From: Chloroflexota bacterium
GTDB lineage: Bacteria; Chloroflexota; Chloroflexia; JAMDCE01
Reading direction: 5' to 3'
Length of the DNA: 7,769 bases
Assembly: GCA_023489135.1 (NCBI GenBank)
Contig: JAMDCE010000204.1
Span: 1-7,769 of the forward strand
In this document: positions 1-3,860 of the stretch, one piece after another
How the letters are laid out: each line of letters begins with the position of its first letter
Numbering within the stretch: the stretch's first letter is position 1
Notes under the pieces: model-generated
The model's input: the letters and a program-made list of their open reading frames with translations, nothing else
What the model was told of the DNA's origin: nothing
Databases searched by the model: none
Position numbers and translations under genes: made by a program

Positions 1-392
1 TCGTATGCACAGAGCTTCTCTTGCGTACGCTCGTCGGTCTTAGCCTCGTAGCCGTCGGACCTGAGGGCATTCTGGACCTCGTGCAGTACGTACAGCCTGA
101 GGTAATTGTTTAGGCGTCGCAGAGCGTACCTGGGCGAGAAGACGAATCCAGGCATCTGTCCCAACGGCACGGAGTCCTGCTCCGAACGTATGGTCCCGAC
201 GTAGGTATTGTTGGCCCAGGCCGGGTTGGGGACGGCGCAGACGATTACCGAGCGACAGCGATCCCAAAGGTCCAGGGGCCTGCGTCCGGGAATTCCGTGC
301 TCAAAGCCTACCCGAGGGTCGGCAACCTTCGCCTCGTAGGCTCCGGCGTGCTTGGCGCGAGCAATCAACGTGGTTTTCAGCGTATCCACCAT
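1..392 (-). CDS. Possible epoxyqueuosine-reductase-like (QueG/DUF1730-type) Fe-S protein, N-terminal 130 codons only
   Basis: An open frame of 130 codons begins with ATG at 392 and runs off the left edge of the window. The start is set by an AGGAGG Shine-Dalgarno (404-409) that lies inside the last codons of the upstream sulfur-carrier gene; the genes are 7 nt apart, so coupled translation is likely. The visible part has an N-terminal helix (TLIARAKHAGAYEAKVAD), a GFEHGIPGRRPLDLWDRC stretch and a hydrophobic strand, RSVIVCAVPNPAW. This resembles the 'pgarSVIV.a.PY' region of epoxyqueuosine reductases and related cobalamin/4Fe-4S proteins. The diagnostic cysteine clusters would lie C-terminal, beyond the window, so no Fe-S motif can be confirmed. 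As third gene of a SAM/Met-controlled operon it may be an electron-transfer or sulfur-handling partner rather than a tRNA-queuosine enzyme; that is inference. The open frame is secure, the family call is not. Confidence 0.5.
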   Translation of the reverse strand, partial: MVDTLKTTLIARAKHAGAYEAKVADPRVGFEHGIPGRRPLDLWDRCRSVIVCAVPNPAWANNTYVGTIRSEQDSVPLGQMPGFVFSPRYALRRLNNYLRLYVLHEVQNALRSDGYEAKTDERTQEKLCAY

Positions 393-399
393 CTGAGCA

Positions 400-675
400 T
401 CATCCTCCTGCGACTGCCGGGACGATAGATACGTCGCCGCCGTCATTTATGGTGGTGCCGAGTCCATCGATGAAACGGATGTCTTCCCCGCCGACGTAGA
501 TGTTCACAAACCGGCGAACCTCGCCGGTGTCGTCGCACAGACGCTCCTTGATGCCCGGGTAGGTTGCCTCAAGATTCTCGATAAGCTCGCTGATAGTCTT
601 TCCCTCCGCCGTTACCTCTTTGGCCCCCGCGGTCAGGTTTCTCAGTGGGGTGGGGATCTTTACGTTAGCTGCCAT
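400..675 (-). CDS. cysO: CysO-like (ThiS/MoaD family) ubiquitin-fold sulfur carrier protein
   Basis: A 91-residue beta-grasp sulfur carrier. Members are adenylated at a C-terminal Gly-Gly and converted to a thiocarboxylate that donates sulfide to a PLP enzyme. It begins MAANVKIPTPLRNLT, has the RRFVNIYVGGEDIRF core strand (about 55-69) and ends PAVAGG. From memory this matches Mycobacterium tuberculosis CysO closely: the start, a 'LEA.Y.GI.ERL' helix, 'RFVNIYV..EDVRF' and the PAVAGG tail. It is closer to CysO than to ordinary MoaD or ThiS. ATG at 675 is chosen because AGAAAGGA lies just upstream and the CysO homology begins there; an in-frame ATG at 816 would add 47 residues without homology. 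It sits 322 nt downstream of the ThrC-like gene, in the same direction. M. tuberculosis CysO feeds CysM for cysteine synthesis; here the nearby PLP enzyme is ThrC-like and the leader senses SAM and Met, so homocysteine is the more likely product. No activating (MoeB/ThiF-like) or Mec-type protease gene is in the window. Confidence 0.9.
   Translation of the reverse strand: MAANVKIPTPLRNLTAGAKEVTAEGKTISELIENLEATYPGIKERLCDDTGEVRRFVNIYVGGEDIRFIDGLGTTINDGGDVSIVPAVAGG
404..409 (-). promoter_or_regulatory. Shine-Dalgarno (AGGAGG) embedded in the end of the sulfur-carrier gene
   Basis: AGGAGG is formed by the last base of an Ala codon and the two terminal Gly codons (GGA GGA) of the CysO-like protein. 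It lies 11 nt before the ATG at 392 and decides the start of the downstream gene. Confidence 0.75.
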
Positions 676-823
676 GGTAAGGTCTTTCCTTTCTTTACTC
701 ATCTGAATTGACTCAACAATCTTACTAACTTGAGGTGATTGGTGTACAATTGCCACTGCCCCACCCCGCGGGTGAACAGCTCCGTCAATTTGTTCCACCA
801 ACTTCGCTTCTCCCAATGGGCTG

Positions 824-980
824 CGCCCTCACCCGGCCTTCGGCCGACCTGTCCCAGAGGGAGAGGTGAGCCCCCCGCCGCCCCTCGGGCGGACAGGAAC
901 GTCCGCCCCTACATCGGGGTCGCGCTCGCGCGGCCACGGTTCCCCCTCTCCCTCTGGGGGAGGGCTGGGCTGAGGGCGGG
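824..980. repeat. GC-rich imperfect inverted-repeat element between the thrC-like and cysO-like genes
   Basis: This fills most of the 322-nt gap (676-997). The outer arms begin CGCCCTCA (824-831) and end TGAGGGCG (971-978). Inside them is a 14-nt core, CCCAGAGGGAGAGG, near 853-866, with its complement near 944-957. The centre has a perfect hairpin, GGGCGGAC (887-894) and GTCCGCCC (901-908), and a smaller GGCC-TTC-GGCC hairpin near 836-845. I see no coding pattern. It looks like a REP/MITE-type dispersed intergenic repeat; copy number cannot be judged from one window. In RNA it would fold strongly and could stabilise or separate the two halves of the operon message. The remaining 676-820 shows no convincing independent promoter. 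Confidence 0.7.
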
Positions 981-997
981 ACCTGGCCGGGAGCGCG

Positions 998-2248
998 TTA
1001 GGAAACGCCCACGCTCACTCGTTTGTCGAATACCACTTCCTCGAACGAGGTGAGGGAGGGCTCGACGTAATAAGAAACGCCGACGGCTTCGGACACCGCC
1101 TCCTGCGTCTTGAGGCCGTTGCCGGTGATGCAGGCCACTACACACTCCTCGGGGCGAATCTTGCCCGCCAGGGCCAGTCTCTTCAGGGTGGCAACCGTTA
1201 CGCCGCCGGCCGTTTCGGTGAAGACGCCTTCGGTCTGGGCCAGCAGCTTGATTCCCTCGACGATCTCTTCCTCGGATACGGCCTCGATAGATCCGCCGCT
1301 GGATCTCACGGTTTTCAGGGTGTAGTATCCGTCGGCGGGATTGCCGATGGCGAGGGATTTGGCGATCGTGTTGGGCTTCCTCACCGGGCGGATGTTGAAG
1401 GTGTTGGCGGCGAAGGCAGCGGCCACCGGGGAGCAGCCGGCCGGCTGCGCTCCCGAGATGGTGGTCTTGGCCTGGTCGATTAGACCGACTTTGACCATCT
1501 CGTTGAGGCCTTTGCCGATCTTGGTGAGGAGGGAGCCGGAGCCGATGGGTATCACCACGTGGTCCGGCGCGCGCCAACCCAGCTGTTCGACTATCTCGAA
1601 GGCCATGCTCTTGGAGCCCTCGGCATAGTAGGGCCGGATGTTCACGTTCACGAAGGCCCAGCGATAGCGATCGGCGATCTCGCTGCAGAGGCGATTCAGC
1701 TCGTCGTATGTGCCGTGCACGGCCACGAGGTTGGCCCCGTAGATCGCCGCGTTCACTATCTTGCCGGCTTCGACGTCGGCCGGCAGGAACACGTAGGTGG
1801 TGATTCCGGCCTTGGCCCCGGCCGCGGCCACGGCGCTGGCGAGGTTGCCCGTGGAAGCGCAGGCCAGGGTGTCGTAGCCGAACTCCTTGGCCTTAGCCAG
1901 CGCTACCGCTACCACGCGGTCCTTGAAAGAAAACGTGGGGTTGACGCTGTCATTCTTGACGTAGAGGTTCTTGAGCCCCAGCTCGCGGCCCAGGTTATCC
2001 GCCTTGAGCAGGGGGGTAAACCCTATTCCCGGCGATGGATCCTCCCCTTGCTCGACGGGCAGGAGATCCTTGTAGCGCCACAGCGACAAGGGACCGGCGG
2101 CAATCTTCTCTCGGCTGACCAACGCGCGGATCTCGTCGTAATCGTAATCTACCTCCAGCGGCCCGAAGCAGAACTCACACACGTGAATCGGTGCCAGGTC
2201 GTAGGGCCTGCCACATTCGCGACACTTCAAAGCTTTAATTCGTCCCAT
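998..2248 (-). CDS. thrC: Threonine-synthase-family PLP enzyme with N-terminal zinc ribbon; probably a homocysteine-forming enzyme here
   Basis: A 416-residue fold-type II PLP enzyme. The N-terminal zinc ribbon has C9-x2-C12 and C24-x2-C27. The PLP lysine is K109 in PTFSFKDR, followed by the phosphate/substrate loop ASTGNLASA (131-139), a Gly-rich GSGSLL loop and TETAGGVT towards the C-terminus. The family normally converts O-phosphohomoserine to threonine. ATG at 2248 is chosen because GGAGGAGAG (2257-2265) precedes it and the ribbon begins at once; the upstream ATG at 2305 lies in the terminator hairpin. The leader carries a SAM-I riboswitch and a T-box with an AUG specifier, and a CysO-like sulfur carrier lies downstream. 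Both point to methionine rather than threonine supply. Cysteate synthase is an established ThrC-related enzyme that uses a sulfur nucleophile, so sulfur-dependent replacement on O-phosphohomoserine to give homocysteine is plausible. Family assignment is very secure; the alternative reaction is inference, and plain threonine synthase remains possible. Confidence 0.93.
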   Translation of the reverse strand: MGRIKALKCRECGRPYDLAPIHVCEFCFGPLEVDYDYDEIRALVSREKIAAGPLSLWRYKDLLPVEQGEDPSPGIGFTPLLKADNLGRELGLKNLYVKNDSVNPTFSFKDRVVAVALAKAKEFGYDTLACASTGNLASAVAAAGAKAGITTYVFLPADVEAGKIVNAAIYGANLVAVHGTYDELNRLCSEIADRYRWAFVNVNIRPYYAEGSKSMAFEIVEQLGWRAPDHVVIPIGSGSLLTKIGKGLNEMVKVGLIDQAKTTISGAQPAGCSPVAAAFAANTFNIRPVRKPNTIAKSLAIGNPADGYYTLKTVRSSGGSIEAVSEEEIVEGIKLLAQTEGVFTETAGGVTVATLKRLALAGKIRPEECVVACITGNGLKTQEAVSEAVGVSYYVEPSLTSFEEVVFDKRVSVGVS

Positions 2249-2256
2249 CCGTTCTT

Positions 2257-2265
2257 CTCTCCTCC
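2257..2265 (-). promoter_or_regulatory. Shine-Dalgarno of the thrC-like gene
   Basis: GGAGGAGAG ends 8 nt before ATG 2248 and lies downstream of the T-box terminator. It fixes translation start at 2248 rather than at the in-frame ATG at 2305. Confidence 0.85.
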
Positions 2266-2287
2266 ATTTGCTGACGCGACGACCGGT

Positions 2288-2326
2288 AAACAAAAAGCCT
2301 CTCATTCCCCTTTAGGGACGAGAGGC
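2288..2326 (-). terminator. T-box intrinsic terminator
   Basis: GCCTCTC (2320-2326) pairs with GAGAGGC (2297-2303). An inner CCCT/GGGG pairing extends the stem, and TTTTTGTTT (2288-2296) follows. Bases TCTC of the left arm are also needed for the antiterminator, so the two structures exclude each other. Confidence 0.95.
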
Positions 2327-2604
2327 CAATTCTCGTGGTACCACCCTAGTTCGCCGCCGGCTCGCGCCCGCGACCTTTTCGAGTACGGCCCCGAAGTTGA
2401 AGTTGGTCCAACGCCGACCTGCTTCCCAGCCACTTCTCTCCCGCGGTCCTCGATTGCCGTCTTGGCTGCTGCCGGGAGGCTCCATCGCGTGGCATCAACG
2501 GGGGCGATACTCCGGCCCGGTAACGGGGGCCAATTGTCTCTGTGAGACGCCGGCTCAGCCTACTGGAGCGGTAAGCACCGCCGTTCAGCCTGCAGCTCCG
2601 AGGT

Positions 2605-2607
2605 CAT
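2605..2607 (-). promoter_or_regulatory. T-box specifier triplet AUG (Met)
   Basis: This triplet is followed by A and then by the 3' strand CCTC of the Stem I lower helix, as in canonical specifier loops. A one-base register shift gives AAU (Asn). The only threonine codon nearby, ACC, overlaps the paired CCTC and would break the helix. The SAM-I element upstream independently supports Met. Confidence 0.75.
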
Positions 2608-2746
2608 TTTCGGTGGGTTTTCGGGTTCCGCCTCTCACCTGTCGCGGTTCTCTGTAGCCGTTCTGCCCACCTACTCGTCCTCTTCATCGCCGTTAGCGAT
2701 ATTGGGTTCGGTTTGACGGTTTGGTGTATAGCCCTACTAAATGAAT

Positions 2747-2768
2747 ACCCCTCATCTGCACGAGGGGT
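2747..2768 (-). terminator. SAM-I riboswitch terminator
   Basis: ACCCCTC (2762-2768) pairs with GAGGGGT (2747-2753) around an 8-nt loop, followed by ATTCATTT, a rather weak U-tract. Its left arm CCCCT (2763-2767) can pair instead with AGGGG (2783-2787), which overlaps the 3' strand of riboswitch helix P1. That is the expected antiterminator: SAM stabilises P1 and frees the terminator. Confidence 0.8.
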
Positions 2769-2784
2769 TGCGTTATCTGCGTCC

Positions 2785-2887
2785 CCTTATCTTGCAGAAT
2801 CACTTCTGCCGGAATTGGCACCAAGCGGGAGAAACCGCTGGTTGCCGGGCTTCGTCGGGCCGTCTCCCTCCACCTCTCTTGATAAGG
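2785..2887 (-). ncRNA. SAM-I (S-box) riboswitch aptamer
   Basis: All helices of the S-adenosylmethionine class I aptamer are visible. P1 pairs CCTTATC (2881-2887) with GATAAGG (2785-2791). The conserved AGAGAGGTGGAGGGA segment follows P1. The P2/kink-turn and pseudoknot region contains GGCCCGACGAAGCCCGGCAACC-type consensus. P3 pairs AGCGG with CCGCT. GGTGCCAATTCC is the conserved J3/4 segment. P4 is GCAGAA-GTGA-TTCTGC (2794-2809). It lies between the operon promoter and the T-box and would repress the operon by terminating transcription at 2747-2768 when SAM is abundant. S-boxes control methionine, cysteine and SAM synthesis or uptake genes, so this is direct evidence about the operon's physiological role. 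Confidence 0.97.
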
Positions 2888-2912
2888 TCCAGGCGATATT
2901 CTGTTAGCCCTT

Positions 2913-2941
2913 AGTTTAGCAGGGCTTTGGAGCCTTGTCAA
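2913..2941 (-). promoter_or_regulatory. Sigma-70-type promoter of the SAM/T-box operon
   Basis: A perfect TTGACA (2936-2941), a 17-nt spacer and TAAACT (2913-2918, 4 of 6 consensus). The predicted start near 2906 lies about 19 nt before riboswitch helix P1, as expected for a leader RNA. An AGCCCT/AGGGCT hairpin overlaps the -10 box. Confidence 0.8.
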
Positions 2942-2948
2942 GCGTTTC

Positions 2949-2970
2949 TTGACGAGATTTTTTGACGAGA
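2949..2970. repeat. Two 9-nt direct repeats upstream of the SAM/T-box operon promoter
   Basis: TTGACGAGA occurs at 2949-2957 and 2962-2970 (plus-strand reading), with a 13-nt period. It lies immediately upstream of the minus-strand -35 box. It could be an activator or UP-like element, or chance. Confidence 0.45.
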
Positions 2971-3031
2971 ATCCCTATCCTGTCTGGGATGGTTCATAAT
3001 ATGAGGTAAACTGGCGCATAGTCCCCTTGCC

Positions 3032-3352
3032 CTACGGCGCTTTCCCGCGCGCATAATAAATCAGGAGGACAAACACCTGGCGCGCCTCGCGATTCACGCG
3101 AAAGACGACCTGGAAGTCCGGCGGACCTAGCACGAGCAAGTGGCGCGTGCCTTTGTAGCGGGGATGTGTTTGTGGCATAAGCAGCCACGCCTCCGGCCAG
3201 AAGGAAAGGTTCTTGTGGACCCTATGCTCGATGCGCTGTCGCTGCTTTTCGGGCAAGTTATCCAGAAAGTAACTTGCGTGATCCGACCAGAAAATGCGGT
3301 AGCTCTCCTCTGATGGGATTTCCTCGCTGCTCCAATCGCTGGAATCGTTCAC
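3032..3352 (-). CDS. RelE/ParE-superfamily toxin (probable)
   Basis: A 106-residue protein one nucleotide after the antitoxin stop. It starts with GTG at 3352, with AAGGAG 10 nt upstream inside the antitoxin gene. After an acidic N-terminal stretch of about 16 residues (MNDSSDWSSEEIPSEE), it has the helix-rich first half (FLDNLPEKQRQRIEHRVHKN) and the terminal beta strands DFQVVFRVNREARQVFVLLIYYARG typical of RelE/ParE-type mRNA interferases or gyrase poisons. The family is inferred from size, fold pattern and the Phd/YefM-type partner. Which subfamily, and therefore the target (ribosomal mRNA or gyrase), cannot be told. The acidic N-terminal extension is unusual for the family and an internal start is possible, though no better ribosome site was seen. 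Confidence 0.7.
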   Translation of the reverse strand: MNDSSDWSSEEIPSEESYRIFWSDHASYFLDNLPEKQRQRIEHRVHKNLSFWPEAWLLMPQTHPRYKGTRHLLVLGPPDFQVVFRVNREARQVFVLLIYYARGKAP

Positions 3353-3353
3353 G

Positions 3354-3626
3354 CTACGGTCGCTCCTTGTAGCGACCAGCCGCGACGTCAGCCTCGAAGT
3401 TGTCTAGAAGACGGTCAAGGACCTGACGTGCCTCAGGATCCTCAAGTAAACGTTGGATCGTTTCACGATTCCTCTGCTCGTGCAGAGCAACGTATTCCTC
3501 GTAGCTCACGATAACCACAGCGGGTTTGCCCTGCTTCGTCACTATAATAGCCTCATCACCATACTGCGCACGCGCAATGACATCGCCGAAGTTATCGCGG
3601 GCTTCCCTTGCACTCACACGCACCAT
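3354..3626 (-). CDS. Phd/YefM-family antitoxin
   Basis: A 90-residue protein. Its N-terminal half, MVRVSAREARDNFGDVIARAQ followed by EAIIVTKQGKPAVVIVSYEEYVAL, is the Phd/YefM DNA-binding fold. The C-terminal part, about residues 52-90 (RETIQRLLEDPEARQVLDRLLDNFE), is the amphipathic toxin-neutralising tail. ATG at 3626 has GAGGTAAG 7 nt upstream. The gene overlaps its promoter's output closely and is cotranscribed with the toxin gene that follows after one base. Phd/YefM proteins bind palindromes in their own promoters; a 6+6 inverted repeat lies between the -35 and -10 boxes just upstream (3664-3682), which fits autorepression. Confidence 0.93.
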   Translation of the reverse strand: MVRVSAREARDNFGDVIARAQYGDEAIIVTKQGKPAVVIVSYEEYVALHEQRNRETIQRLLEDPEARQVLDRLLDNFEADVAAGRYKERP

Positions 3627-3656
3627 AGTCTTACCTCAGAGATTCATTCTGCCCAC

Positions 3657-3686
3657 ATGCTATCACGCGACCGATACGCGTGTCAA
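3657..3686 (-). promoter_or_regulatory. Toxin-antitoxin promoter with palindromic operator
   Basis: TTGACA (3681-3686), an 18-nt spacer and TAGCAT (3657-3662). An inverted repeat CACGCG-n7-CGCGTG (3664-3682) fills the spacer and is a likely site for Phd/YefM autorepression. Confidence 0.7.
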
Positions 3687-3779
3687 TCAAAATGGCAGAA
3701 TTGCGCAATGAGCGCTTATGGCGAAGAGGCCGGCGTGGGTTATTCATTCTACTATATATCAGGCTGACTCGCATCAACT

Positions 3780-3835
3780 GCGCCACCTCGCGATTGCCAA
3801 AGCGATTGGGAATGTGCTATACTCGCGCCACCTCG
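3780..3835 (+). repeat. 11-nt direct repeats flanking the antiporter-operon promoter
   Basis: GCGCCACCTCG occurs at 3780-3790, just upstream of the -35 box, and at 3825-3835, at the expected transcription start. They are 45 nt apart, about four helical turns, in the same orientation. This arrangement would suit a repressor binding both sides of the promoter. Confidence 0.6.
3794..3823 (+). promoter_or_regulatory. Extended -10 promoter of the antiporter-like operon
   Basis: TTGCCA (3794-3799, 5 of 6), an 18-nt spacer and TGC-TATACT (3815-3823). Copies of GCGCCACCTCG lie on both sides (3780-3790 and 3825-3835) and may be regulator sites. The start point near 3830 gives a 5' leader of about 30 nt before GTG 3861. 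Confidence 0.75.
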
Positions 3836-3860
3836 AGGACGTGTTGTGGGAGGGGTGCTG

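Larger units (their letters stand above)
2288..2692 (-). ncRNA. T-box riboswitch leader, apparent specifier AUG (tRNA-Met)
   Basis: A complete tRNA-sensing T-box. Stem I starts with the usual GATGAAGAGG and GAGTA signatures (about 2669-2690). It has GGTGGG/CCCACC as upper helix, an ACAGAGAA bulge motif and a distal loop with GGTGAGAG. The 3' side of the specifier loop reads GAAA-AUG-A before CCTC, which pairs with GAGG; this puts AUG (2605-2607) in the codon position with the usual single purine after it. The T-box sequence AGGGTGGTACCACG is at 2334-2347. The antiterminator is directly visible: AGGG (2344-2347) pairs with CCCT (2314-2317), leaving the 7-nt TGGTACC bulge, and ACGAGA pairs with TCTCGT. 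The UGGU bulge predicts discriminator base A. Uncharged tRNA would stabilise this form and allow read-through into the thrC-like gene. At about 400 nt it is long for the class, with much sequence between Stem I and the antiterminator (about 2350-2590) that I did not fold fully. Confidence 0.95.

Noticed and set aside
40..267. 75-codon minus-strand open frame
   Set aside because: It lies in another frame of the 130-codon open frame that has a good ribosome site (1-392); its Arg/Gln/Pro-rich composition is typical of a shadow frame.
676..816. Extended start of the CysO-like gene at 816
   Set aside because: The extra 47 residues have no similarity to CysO and no ribosome site; the family start MAANVKIPTPLR is at 675.
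739..1053. Plus-strand open frame of 104 codons
   Set aside because: It spans the inverted-repeat element and the end of the thrC-like gene; Arg/Pro-rich shadow.
2249..2305. Extended start of the thrC-like gene at 2305
   Set aside because: The ATG at 2305 lies beside the right arm of the T-box terminator, and the added residues lack family similarity; 2248 has a clear Shine-Dalgarno.
1559..2545. 328-codon plus-strand open frame
   Set aside because: It runs antisense to the secure thrC-like gene and through the T-box RNA, has no recognisable family and is explained by GC-rich codon bias.
2747..2906. A second T-box upstream of the first
   Set aside because: The segment was first suspected to be a tandem T-box, but its helices and conserved segments match the SAM-I aptamer and it has no AGGGTGG-type motif.
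2693..2941. 82-codon minus-strand and 64-codon plus-strand frames (2713-2907)
   Set aside because: Both overlap the SAM-I aptamer and the promoter, which fully explain the sequence.
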